From contig CALDPK010000013.1 in NCBI GenBank assembly GCA_937911855.1, forward strand, positions 1-19,759: 19,759 nt of DNA, read 5' to 3'. This DNA is from an uncultured Trueperaceae bacterium (GTDB taxonomy: Bacteria > Deinococcota > Deinococci > Deinococcales > Trueperaceae). The translations under genes were made by a program, and so were the position numbers. The notes under the pieces are model-generated. The model saw only the letters and a list, made by a program, of their open reading frames with translations, searched no databases and was not told where the DNA came from. This document shows, piece by piece, positions 7,610 to 14,451 of the stretch (its first letter is position 1; the number at the start of each line of letters is the position of its first letter).

Positions 7610-8875
7610 TCAGGAACGCTGGTCGAAACGGTAACCTTTCGGTACCGCAACCACTCCCGTGGCAGTGACGGTGAAGCCCCGGGCGCGGTCATCATCCAGG
7701 TTCACGCCTATCTGCGTTCCGTCCGGAACGGTCACGCCCTTGTCGATTATCGCATTGCGGATCTCGCAGTTGCGGCCCACCGTGACGTTATCGAACAGGA
7801 TGCTGCGCTCCACCAGGCTGTGCGAGTGCAGCCGCACCCGCCGCGCCAGAACCGACGAGCGGACCACCGAACCCGAGATGATGACCCCACCGGCCACCAG
7901 TGAGTTCAGCGCCTGGCCGCGCCGGCCTTCCAGGTCGTGGACGAACTTCGCCGGCGGACTGTACTCGGCAGAGGTGCGCAGCGGCCACTCCTCGTTGAAC
8001 AGGTCGAACTCGGGGACGACCTCAACCAGGTCCATGCTGGCCTCGTGATACGAGTCGAGCGTCCCCACGTCACGCCAGTACGTGTTGGGGCCTTCCTGGC
8101 CGGGGATGGGGTTGCGGGCGAAATCGTAAGCGAACAGGTTGCGGCCCTGCTCCAGTGCCCTGGGCAGTACGTCCTTGCCGAAATCATGCTCGCTGGCAGG
8201 TATGCGCGCGTCCTGATGCAGCAGCTCGATCAATGCCTTGCGCGAGAAGATGTAGTTGCCCATCGACGCCAGCGCGTGCGAAGGACGGCTCGGCATCGGC
8301 TTCGGGTCATCAGGTTTCTCCTGGAACTCCGTGATGCGGAAGTCACTGTCCACCTGGATCACGCCGAAGCGGGTCGCCTGCTCCACCGGCGTGGGGTAGG
8401 CGGCGATGGTTATGTCCGCGTCCTTCTCGAGGTGGTACTCGATCATGTGCGAGATGTCCATCTTGTATATGTGGTCGCCGGAGAAGATGGCCAGCAGGTC
8501 CACGTCCCTGCCTTCGATGAGGTGCAGGTTCTGATAGATGGCGTCGGCCGTGCCGCGGTACCACTCGGAGCCCAGCTCCTCGAACAGGTACATCTGGGCG
8601 GGTGCCAGGGTGATGAAGTGGTCATCCAGGAACGTGCCGAAACGCCAGTTGCGCTGGATGTGCTCCGTCAGGCTCTGCGCCTTGAACTGGGTCAGCACGT
8701 ACATGCCGTATATGCCGGAGTTGATCATGTTGTTCAGTGCAAAATCGATGATCCGGTACTTGCTGCCGAACGGAACGGCAGGTTTCGTGCGCTGCGACGT
8801 GAGGGGGTGCAGCCGGCTGCCCTTGCCACCCGCCAGCACCATGCCCAGGGTCTTCACCTTGCGCCTTGCCACCAT
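7610..8875 (-). CDS. glgC: Glucose-1-phosphate adenylyltransferase (ADP-glucose pyrophosphorylase)
   Basis: GlgC makes ADP-glucose from ATP and glucose 1-phosphate, the committed step of bacterial glycogen synthesis, in the cytoplasm. The protein is 421 residues, typical for the family. The nucleotidyltransferase domain shows GGKGSRL (16-22), the TKPAVPFG motif, WYRGTADA (105-112), the metal-binding SGDHIYKMD (132-140), FQEKP with the glucose-phosphate lysine (about 187) and YWRDVGT (266-272). The C-terminal third is a left-handed β-helix of hexapeptide character that in relatives carries the allosteric site. The ATG at 8875 is chosen because AGGAGG lies 8 nt upstream; a GTG three codons earlier overlaps that ribosome site and is unlikely. 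No other glycogen gene is next to it in this window. It is divergent from rlmN. Confidence 0.96.
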   Translation of the reverse strand: MVARRKVKTLGMVLAGGKGSRLHPLTSQRTKPAVPFGSKYRIIDFALNNMINSGIYGMYVLTQFKAQSLTEHIQRNWRFGTFLDDHFITLAPAQMYLFEELGSEWYRGTADAIYQNLHLIEGRDVDLLAIFSGDHIYKMDISHMIEYHLEKDADITIAAYPTPVEQATRFGVIQVDSDFRITEFQEKPDDPKPMPSRPSHALASMGNYIFSRKALIELLHQDARIPASEHDFGKDVLPRALEQGRNLFAYDFARNPIPGQEGPNTYWRDVGTLDSYHEASMDLVEVVPEFDLFNEEWPLRTSAEYSPPAKFVHDLEGRRGQALNSLVAGGVIISGSVVRSSVLARRVRLHSHSLVERSILFDNVTVGRNCEIRNAIIDKGVTVPDGTQIGVNLDDDRARGFTVTATGVVAVPKGYRFDQRS

Positions 8876-8898
8876 GACCGCCACCTCCTGTTACTGCG

Positions 8899-8907
8899 AG
8901 CATATCA
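8899..8907 (-). promoter_or_regulatory. Extended -10 promoter of glgC
   Basis: On the minus strand TGATATGCT (8907-8899) fits an extended -10 element with hexamer TATGCT (8904-8899). The predicted start near 8892 leaves a leader of about 17 nt that contains AGGAGG at good spacing to the glgC ATG. No clear -35 hexamer is visible. The same hexamer on the opposite strand serves rlmN about 40 bp away. Confidence 0.5.
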
Positions 8908-8945
8908 GCGTCGCGCACTGACCGCGCGGGCCGCCGGAGGGACGC

Positions 8946-8951
8946 TATGCT
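8946..8951 (+). promoter_or_regulatory. -10 element of rlmN, probably giving a leaderless mRNA
   Basis: TATGCT ends 7 nt before the ATG at 8959, so the first transcribed base would coincide with the A of the start codon. No ribosome binding site is required under this reading. No good -35 hexamer is visible at normal spacing. Confidence 0.5.
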
Positions 8952-8958
8952 GCCGGGG

Positions 8959-10038
8959 ATGACTGCAAGTGACCTCATTTCACCCGGACCTGACCCGCGC
9001 AGGCTGATACTGGACGTGCCGCTCGAGCAGCTGCCCGACGACGGCCGCAGCTTCCGCCGCACCCAGCTGGCCGACTGGATCTACCGCCAGGGCGCCCGTG
9101 ATTTCGAAAGCATGACCAACCTGCCGCTGCAGTGGCGGAGCGAACTTTCGAGGGAGTGGCTGATCGACCCGTTCCGCAGGATCGACCGTTACCCGTCAGC
9201 AGACAATTCGGTGCGTTACCTGTTCACGCTTCAGGACGGCAAGCAGACCGAGGCCGTGTACATGCCGTACGCCAACCGGCGCACCGTCTGCGTGTCGAGC
9301 ATGGTCGGCTGCCCGGCCGGCTGCGCGTTCTGCGCCACCGGAGCGATGGGCTTCGGCCGCAACCTGACCAGCGCCGAGATCGTCGCGCAGCTGCTCGCCG
9401 TGGCCTGGGAGGAGCGGATCCCGCCCCAGTCGATCCGCAACATCGTGCTCATGGGCATGGGTGAGGCACTGCTCAACTACAGGAACGCACTCGCTGCAAT
9501 CCGCACCTGGCTTGATCCGGATGGACTTGACATGTCGCCGCGGCGCATCACGCTGTCGACCGTCGGACTGCCGAAGAAGATCGACCAGCTGACAGGCGAA
9601 GGCCTGCCGCTGACCCTCGCCGTCAGCCTGCACGCACCCGACGAGGAGACCCGCAAGGCGATCATCCCTACCGCCCACGCCCATTCGATAGACGACATCA
9701 TGGCGTCCCTGCACAACTGGCAGGAGAATATAAAACGCCGCGTGACGATCGAGTACACGATGCTGCAGGGCATCAACGATCACGCCTGGCAGGCCGACAT
9801 GCTGGCTGAACGGCTCGAGGGCCTGGTGAGTCACGTCAACCTCATCCCCTTCAACGCCTGGGGCGAATCCGAGTTCTCCACCAGTTCACGCGACGTGATC
9901 GACGTGTTCAGGACCAGACTGCTTGCAGCTGGCGTTTCCGTCTCGGTGCGCTTCAGCCGCGGTCAGGACGCCGGCGCAGCCTGCGGTCAGCTGTCCCTGC
10001 AGCGGATTTCACAAGACAGCCTGCCTGTCGCGTATTAG
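8959..10038 (+). CDS. rlmN: Dual-specificity RNA methyltransferase RlmN (23S rRNA A2503 / tRNA A37, C2-methyladenosine)
   Basis: RlmN is a radical-SAM enzyme that methylates C2 of adenine in 23S rRNA and in some tRNAs and supports translational accuracy. The protein is 359 residues. The cluster motif CxxxCxxC is C118, C122, C125 (GCPAGCAFC). The two mechanistic cysteines are C111 in TVCVSS and C342 in AACGQL. The GMGEALLNY segment (166-174) is the family's SAM-contact region. The N-terminal RlmN domain with TQLADWIYRQG (35-45) is present. An ATG at 8947 would add four residues, but that ATG lies within the -10 hexamer; 8959 is preferred because the hexamer sits 7 nt before it. The stop codon TAG (10036-10038) lies within the probable -10 of the next gene. 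Confidence 0.96.
   Translation: MTASDLISPGPDPRRLILDVPLEQLPDDGRSFRRTQLADWIYRQGARDFESMTNLPLQWRSELSREWLIDPFRRIDRYPSADNSVRYLFTLQDGKQTEAVYMPYANRRTVCVSSMVGCPAGCAFCATGAMGFGRNLTSAEIVAQLLAVAWEERIPPQSIRNIVLMGMGEALLNYRNALAAIRTWLDPDGLDMSPRRITLSTVGLPKKIDQLTGEGLPLTLAVSLHAPDEETRKAIIPTAHAHSIDDIMASLHNWQENIKRRVTIEYTMLQGINDHAWQADMLAERLEGLVSHVNLIPFNAWGESEFSTSSRDVIDVFRTRLLAAGVSVSVRFSRGQDAGAACGQLSLQRISQDSLPVAY
10008..10038 (+). promoter_or_regulatory. Promoter candidate for the TPR gene, inside the end of rlmN
   Basis: TTCACA (10008-10013, five of six bases of the -35 consensus) is followed after 19 nt by TATTAG (10033-10038). Within the spacer a short perfect inverted repeat, GACAG-CCTGC-CTGTC (10015-10029), lies where a repressor could block polymerase. 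Transcription would start near 10045. Confidence 0.4.
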
Positions 10039-10071
10039 ACTGGCCTCCACGGCTGCACCATGGAGGCGGGA

Positions 10072-11421
10072 ATGCTCACGGATAAACGCATTAACTTTAC
10101 GAGGCTCAAGCGTTCGCTTGTCATCCTGCTGCTCGTCGTGAGCGGCAGTCTCATGACCGCCGCCCTTGCACAGGTGTCGGCGGCTGAACTCCGCAACCTG
10201 GTCGGACAGGAACCCGGCAACGTACCCGCCTGGATCGACCTGGGCAACGTCTACCTCGACCAGGGTGACTTCGAGGCAGCCAAGACGGCGTTCCTCGAGG
10301 CAATCTCGCTTGATTACCGGCAGGGCGACGCCCACTTCGGACTGGGACTCGCCGAGTACAACCGCGGTGACTACCAGGCAGCCCTGTTCTCGTTCGGTGA
10401 GGTCGCCAGGCTGCACCCCGACCGTTTCGACGGCCACTACAACCTGGCAGTGACGCAGGCGCGCCTGCGCATGCCGGCCGAGGCCGCCGAATCGTTCCGC
10501 GCCGCACTCGAGAACGCCGCACCGGAAGCCGACCTGACGGACCAGTTCAACGCCTGGCAGGGACTCGCCGGCCAGCTGAAACTCACCGGTGACTACAGCG
10601 GCGCGGCCGAAGCGTACGCGTCCGCCATAGAGACCCAGCCTGACAACCGCAACATCCGCTTCCTCCACGCTGAAGCGCTCTACCGGGCCGGCCAGGGCCT
10701 TGACGCACTGCCGCTCCTCATCGAACTCGACGACGAAGACAACGAAGACCACCGCGTCAGCTCGCTCATCGCAGACATATACGTGGAGCAGGGTCAGACC
10801 GACTACGCACTGCGGGCACTTGAACGCGCCATCCGCAAGGCTGAAGACGGCGGCTCCGCCAGCGTCCAGGCCGGCGTGCACATCAAGCTGGGCCTGCTGC
10901 TGCGCGACCTTGGCCGTGGCAATGAAGCCATCGTCTCGTTCCAGCGCGCCACCAACATCGACCCTGCCTCCTGGCAGGCGCACTACAACCTGGGCCTGAG
11001 CTTCCTCGAGGCCGGCCGCACCGACGAAGCCATCAACCCGCTGGAAACAGCCGTAGTGCGCGAACCCACCAGCGGTGAAGCAAGGGTGGCGCTGGCTGCA
11101 GCCTTCGATCAGGCAGGCCAGGCCGAAGCCGCACTCGAGCAGGCTGACGCTGCGCTCGGGCTGCTCGCCGACGCGGGACTGCAGGCCCAGGCCCGCTTCC
11201 TGGCCGGCCGCTCCGAGTACCGGCTGGGCAACCACACGCGGGCCGCGCAGCTGTTCGAAGCAGTCGTGAATGAGCGCCCCGGTGACGCCCAGGCTCAGCG
11301 CGGCGCAGATCGCGAACGACACCAGCCACGACAGGCCCAGCGAATGCAGCAGCGCGGTCAGTACGCCCATCACCATCCAGTACTACGAACGCGCCGTCCA
11401 GCTCGCACCCGAGAACCGTGA
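10072..11421 (+). CDS. Secreted TPR-repeat protein, frame disrupted near its 3' end
   Basis: This is a tetratricopeptide-repeat protein, predicted to be exported and to act as a protein-interaction scaffold; no specific partner can be named. Residues 12-33 form a signal peptide with a likely cleavage after ALA (31-33). About ten TPR-like helical pairs run from about 36 to 403, with recurring patterns such as WIDLGNVYLDQGDFEAA and HYNLGLSFLEAGRTDEAI. After residue 403 (NERPGDA, about 11287) the frame no longer encodes TPR sequence; it gives an Arg/Gln/His-rich tail to the stop at 11421, while TPR coding resumes in another frame from 11375. The intact protein was probably about 520 residues. 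The ATG at 10072 is chosen because GGAGG lies 5 nt before it and the signal peptide follows; the ATG at 10060 overlaps that ribosome site. Confidence 0.8.
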   Translation: MLTDKRINFTRLKRSLVILLLVVSGSLMTAALAQVSAAELRNLVGQEPGNVPAWIDLGNVYLDQGDFEAAKTAFLEAISLDYRQGDAHFGLGLAEYNRGDYQAALFSFGEVARLHPDRFDGHYNLAVTQARLRMPAEAAESFRAALENAAPEADLTDQFNAWQGLAGQLKLTGDYSGAAEAYASAIETQPDNRNIRFLHAEALYRAGQGLDALPLLIELDDEDNEDHRVSSLIADIYVEQGQTDYALRALERAIRKAEDGGSASVQAGVHIKLGLLLRDLGRGNEAIVSFQRATNIDPASWQAHYNLGLSFLEAGRTDEAINPLETAVVREPTSGEARVALAAAFDQAGQAEAALEQADAALGLLADAGLQAQARFLAGRSEYRLGNHTRAAQLFEAVVNERPGDAQAQRGADRERHQPRQAQRMQQRGQYAHHHPVLRTRRPARTREP

Positions 11422-11650
11422 CGCCCGCGCCAACCTGGCAGCCGCCTACCTTGCCGCCGGCCAGTACTCCGACGCCGAGTTCATCTACCTGGAACTCCTG
11501 GACCAGCAGCCCGCTGACGCAGCAAGCCACTACAACCTGGGCTGGGCACTGCTCTCACAGAACCGGCTCGCAGCTGCGCGCGACTCGTTCCAGGCTGCAG
11601 CCGAACTCGACCACGGACCCGCGCGGGACGCTCTTAACGAGTATTTCTGA
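11270..11650 (+). pseudogene. Detached C-terminal TPR fragment of the broken TPR gene
   Basis: From 11375 this frame encodes a normal TPR continuation: IQYYERAVQLAPENRDA, a full repeat with YLAAGQYSDAEFIYLELL, then HYNLGWALLSQNRLAAARDSF and a terminal YF at the TGA (11648-11650). It is displaced by one frame from the upstream TPR gene. The segment before 11375 in this frame (from the ATG at 11270) does not look like TPR sequence and the ATG has no ribosome site, so independent translation is doubtful. I read it as the original C-terminus of the upstream gene, separated either by a real rearrangement or by an assembly error. Confidence 0.7.
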
Positions 11651-11691
11651 TCAGCCTCACTCAAGCTTCGCTTAATGCTGCGCTAACCAAC

Positions 11692-11708
11692 GGACGGGGC
11701 GTCCTTTT
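11692..11708 (+). terminator. Short intrinsic terminator after the TPR gene
   Basis: The stem ggacg/cgtcc (11692-11696 with 11700-11704) with a 3-nt loop is followed by TTTT. It is GC-rich but only 5 bp, so its strength is uncertain. The T-run lies in the -35 region of the next gene. Confidence 0.5.
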
Positions 11709-11728
11709 GTATCTCACACCCACAGTAT

Positions 11729-11734
11729 TAGAAT
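11729..11734 (+). promoter_or_regulatory. -10 element of the SPOR-rex operon, probably leaderless
   Basis: TAGAAT ends 7 nt before the ATG at 11742, the same spacing as for rlmN and the prenyl synthase. TTGTAT (11707-11712), 16 nt upstream, is a weak -35 match. An overlapping TATTAG (11726-11731) is an alternative hexamer. Confidence 0.5.
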
Positions 11735-11741
11735 GTCAGCC

Positions 11742-12836
11742 ATGGACTGGATAAGGAGAAACTGGCCGGATCTGCTGATTGGCTTCGCCCTGCTGGCCGT
11801 AATCTCAGGAATCGTCGCCACGCTGCTCACCGGAGGAAGTTTCTTCCCGGGTCAGGGCAATCAGGCTGCCCGGCAGCCGTCTGCCCAGACGCAGGCGCCG
11901 GCCCAGCCACAGACGCAGCCCCGCAACGGCGCTGCTTCCGCCCAGTCACCCGAAGAGACCGATCTGCCCAGCATCAGCGAGGACCCGCTGGCTGACCGTC
12001 CGGTAGATCCGTTCGCAGCTCCACCCGCGACGACGCCTGAAGAAGAACAGGAAGCTGCTGCAGCCGATGCTGCCGATCCGCTGGAGCTGCCCTCAGTGGT
12101 TGCCCTGCGTCCCGGCACCGACCCGCAGACGGCTGCACCCGCGAACGCTCAGCAACCGGCCGCCACACCACAGCAGCCGGCACAGCAGACGCCAGCGGCT
12201 GCCCCGGCTGAAACGCCCGCCAGCTCGCCGAGCAGCACTGAAGGCCTGCCCAGCAGCACGGTTCCCTACACCGTCGGCGTCGGAGCCTTCAGGAACCAGG
12301 AGAACGCCCAGCGTCAGGCAGACGTGTTCCGCCAGGCCGGCTACCCGGTGGTCGTCGCCAACCAGGATGACTTCACCGTCGTGCTGCTCGGACCGTACGC
12401 CAACCGCTCGGAAGCTGACCGCGTGCAGACTGCCGTCACTTCAGGTGGCTTCGGCGTCTCACCGATCGTGTACACCTACCAGGACGATGAAGGCGGCGAG
12501 CAGACCAGCACCAGCACCGCCCCCGCGGCCACCGCGGAGCCGGTACAGCAGCCCGCAGCGACCACGCCGGCACCGGCAGCGACGCCCACGCCTGAATCAG
12601 CTCCCGCTCCGGCCCCCACGGCCACGGCTGCCGGACGTTACCTGCAGGTAGGCGCCTACTCGTCAACCGAAAACGCCGCCGCCCAGACCGACCAGCTCGA
12701 GAGCCTCGGCTACACGGTCACCCAGGAACAGGACGGCGCCCTCATCCGGGTGCTCGTAGGACCCTTTGACGACGGTCAGATCACCGGCGCCAGAAACAGG
12801 CTGGCCGCCCAGGGTATCGACAGCGTTCCGCGTTGA
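11742..12836 (+). CDS. Membrane-anchored protein with two SPOR domains
   Basis: SPOR domains bind glycan strands lacking stem peptides at the division septum, so a role in cell division or envelope remodelling is inferred. The protein is 364 residues from the ATG at 11742. A short basic cytoplasmic end (IRRNW) precedes one transmembrane helix (about 11-30). A long Pro/Ala/Gln-rich linker leads to SPOR 1 (about 174-245, with VGVGAFRNQENAQRQ and VVLLGPYANRSEA). A second Pro/Ala/Thr-rich linker leads to SPOR 2 (about 298-362, with LQVGAYSSTENAAAQ and RVLVGPFDD). The domains lie outside the cytoplasm. An ATG at 11733 would add three residues, but it overlaps the predicted -10 element. The stop overlaps the rex start as TGATG. 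Composition of the linkers is repetitive and low in complexity. Confidence 0.88.
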   Translation: MDWIRRNWPDLLIGFALLAVISGIVATLLTGGSFFPGQGNQAARQPSAQTQAPAQPQTQPRNGAASAQSPEETDLPSISEDPLADRPVDPFAAPPATTPEEEQEAAAADAADPLELPSVVALRPGTDPQTAAPANAQQPAATPQQPAQQTPAAAPAETPASSPSSTEGLPSSTVPYTVGVGAFRNQENAQRQADVFRQAGYPVVVANQDDFTVVLLGPYANRSEADRVQTAVTSGGFGVSPIVYTYQDDEGGEQTSTSTAPAATAEPVQQPAATTPAPAATPTPESAPAPAPTATAAGRYLQVGAYSSTENAAAQTDQLESLGYTVTQEQDGALIRVLVGPFDDGQITGARNRLAAQGIDSVPR

Positions 12837-13495
12837 TGCAGGACCCGGCGCCGCCAGCCACAGTCAGCCGACTGATCACTTACCTGCGCACCATCTCGCG
12901 CTTCCTGGATGACGGCGTCACCATCACCTCAAGTGAGGCACTGGCGAGTGCCACGGACATCTCCGCTTTCCAGATCCGCAAGGACCTGGCTTACTTCGGT
13001 ACGTTCGGAACGCGCGGCAGCGGTTACGACGTGCGGGTGGTGCACGACCGGCTGCGCGAGATACTTGGCCTGACGGACGCCTACAACGTGGCCATAATCG
13101 GCATGGGACGCCTGGGCCAGGCGATAACCGACTACCCGGCGTTCGGGGAGTACGGCTTCGCCATCAGGGCGATGTTCGACCGCGACCCGCGCCGCATCGG
13201 CGAAGAGTTCGCGGGCGTCACCGTCTCGGACAGCGCTGACCTGGCTCAGGTGGTGCATGACCGCGACATCGACATGGCACTCATCACGGTGCCGGCGGCT
13301 GCAGCCCAGTCCGTTGCGGATGAAGTAGTGAAAACGGGAGTAACGGCCATACTCAACTTCGCCCCTGTCGTCATCAGGGTGCCTGACGGCGTCGTCGTCG
13401 AGACGGTTGATTTCCTGGCTGGCCTCAAGCGCCTTTCCTACCATCTGCGCGGCCTTCCGGTACTGAAACATTCCGGCCGTCACCAGACTGTATAA
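12836..13495 (+). CDS. rex: Redox-sensing transcriptional repressor Rex
   Basis: Rex is a homodimeric repressor that senses the NADH/NAD+ ratio and leaves DNA when NADH rises, typically controlling respiratory and fermentation genes. The protein is 219 residues, the usual length. The N-terminal winged helix (about 1-75) has the recognition segment QIRKDLAYFGTFGTRGSGY (46-64). The Rossmann domain begins with VAIIGMGRLG (85-94), with acidic D115 after the second strand, as expected for NADH. The conserved NFAPV (174-178) and a C-terminal domain-swap helix (190-205) are present. The ATG (12836) shares its A with the stop of the SPOR gene. No ribosome site is visible, consistent with coupled translation. 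I do not find a TTGTGA-N6-TCACAA operator in the window. The TAA stop lies in the -10 hexamer of the next gene. Confidence 0.96.
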   Translation: MQDPAPPATVSRLITYLRTISRFLDDGVTITSSEALASATDISAFQIRKDLAYFGTFGTRGSGYDVRVVHDRLREILGLTDAYNVAIIGMGRLGQAITDYPAFGEYGFAIRAMFDRDPRRIGEEFAGVTVSDSADLAQVVHDRDIDMALITVPAAAAQSVADEVVKTGVTAILNFAPVVIRVPDGVVVETVDFLAGLKRLSYHLRGLPVLKHSGRHQTV

Positions 13496-13496
13496 T
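13491..13496 (+). promoter_or_regulatory. Consensus -10 (TATAAT) of the prenyl synthase-rnr operon, leaderless GTG start
   Basis: A perfect TATAAT overlaps the TAA stop of rex and ends 7 nt before the GTG at 13504. No ribosome binding site precedes that GTG, so a leaderless transcript beginning on the start codon is the simplest reading. A -35 match is weak (GAAACA at 13465-13470, 20-nt spacing). Confidence 0.6.
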
Positions 13497-13503
13497 CGCC
13501 CGA

Positions 13504-14451
13504 GTGCATCAGCTTCTGGACCGTGACTTGCAGCTCTTCGACGAGCAACTCGAAGCAGAATTGCGAAGCGACCCGGGCCTGCTCGGTGACATCGGAGTCT
13601 CGCTGATCAAGGCAGGTGGCAAGCGCATCCGGCCGCGCCTGGCGCTGCTGGCTGCCCGGCTGCTGGAAGCAGAAGAGAGCGACGGTTTCGCCGTCGCCAT
13701 GGCGGTGGAGATGCTCCACACTGCCTCGCTGCTGCACGACGACCTCATAGACGAGTCCGATACACGCCGCGGCCAGGTCGCCGCGCACCGGCGTTTCGGC
13801 AATTCCATAAGCGTCATGGCCGGTGATTTTCTGCTGGCCAGGGTACTGCGCGTGCTTGCCCGCACGGGCAATCATGACTTCACGATGCTGATGAGCGACA
13901 CTGCAGCTGCCATCGTGGAAGCCGAGATACTGCAGTACCAGCTGGCGGAAACGGAAGGTTACTCGTTCGATTCATACCTCAGGGTGATCGACGGCAAGAC
14001 CGCCGTGCTCATCAGCGCCGCCCTGGAGGGCGTCGCTGTGCTCGCTGACGCCCCCCCTGGAGCGCGGGCGGCTCTGCGCGAATTCGGTCTGCGCTACGGC
14101 AGGGCATTCCAGCTGCAGGATGATTACCTGGACCTGTTCGCCAGCGAACGGGAGCTGGGCAAGCCGGTCGGCAACGACCTGCGCGAAGGCAAGGCGACGT
14201 GGCCGGTCCTGCTCCTCCTTCAGGGGGGCAACAGCGAGGCCGCTGCGATACTCGCCCGCCGCGCGGAAGAACCCGGTGACGTCGGGCGTATGGTTGAACT
14301 GCTCCGGGAATCAGGAGCAGCGGCGGCCACGCTTGAGCGTGTGAACGAAGAAGCCAGGAACGCCCGGGCAGCGCTCGCTGCGTTCCCGGCATCCGACGCC
14401 AGAGACGAACTGATGAAGCTGGCGGCAACAGAGAACGAACGGGCAGCGTGA
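13504..14451 (+). CDS. Long-chain polyprenyl diphosphate synthase (trans type)
   Basis: This enzyme condenses isopentenyl diphosphate onto an allylic diphosphate; here the product is probably the side chain of menaquinone. The protein is 315 residues. GGKRIRP (38-44) binds isopentenyl diphosphate. The first Asp-rich motif is DDLID (79-83) and the second DDYLD (206-210); GKTA (164-167) is also conserved. Residues before the first motif (TASLLH) are small, with Ala five positions upstream, which leaves the product tunnel open and argues for a long chain (C35 or longer) over geranylgeranyl diphosphate. It starts with GTG, 7 nt after TATAAT. Its TGA overlaps the ATG of rnr. The exact chain length cannot be read from sequence. 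Confidence 0.92.
   Translation: MHQLLDRDLQLFDEQLEAELRSDPGLLGDIGVSLIKAGGKRIRPRLALLAARLLEAEESDGFAVAMAVEMLHTASLLHDDLIDESDTRRGQVAAHRRFGNSISVMAGDFLLARVLRVLARTGNHDFTMLMSDTAAAIVEAEILQYQLAETEGYSFDSYLRVIDGKTAVLISAALEGVAVLADAPPGARAALREFGLRYGRAFQLQDDYLDLFASERELGKPVGNDLREGKATWPVLLLLQGGNSEAAAILARRAEEPGDVGRMVELLRESGAAAATLERVNEEARNARAALAAFPASDARDELMKLAATENERAA

Larger units (their letters stand above)
8899..8951. repeat. Imperfect inverted repeat spanning the glgC/rlmN divergent promoters
   Basis: The left arm agcatatcagcgtc (8899-8912) and the right arm gacgctatgct (8941-8951) are inverted copies that differ by a 3-nt gap. Each arm contains the -10 hexamer of the gene it faces. The arrangement could be chance, a duplicated promoter in opposite orientation, or a shared operator. 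Confidence 0.4.

Noticed and set aside
10009..11376. 455-codon minus-strand open frame opposite the TPR gene
   Set aside because: Most of it is antisense to clear TPR coding. Only its first 30 or so codons look protein-like, and those coincide with the anomalous segment reported as a finding; a full-length gene is not supported.
11706..11718. TTTTGTATCTCACA as a possible Rex autoregulatory operator upstream of the SPOR-rex operon
   Set aside because: The two half-like elements are far too close and imperfect compared with TTGTGA-N6-TCACAA.
12120..12640. Repetitive Pro/Ala/Gln coding in the SPOR gene as a mobile or tandem DNA repeat
   Set aside because: It is amino-acid low complexity without a fixed DNA period, normal for linkers between membrane helix and SPOR domains.
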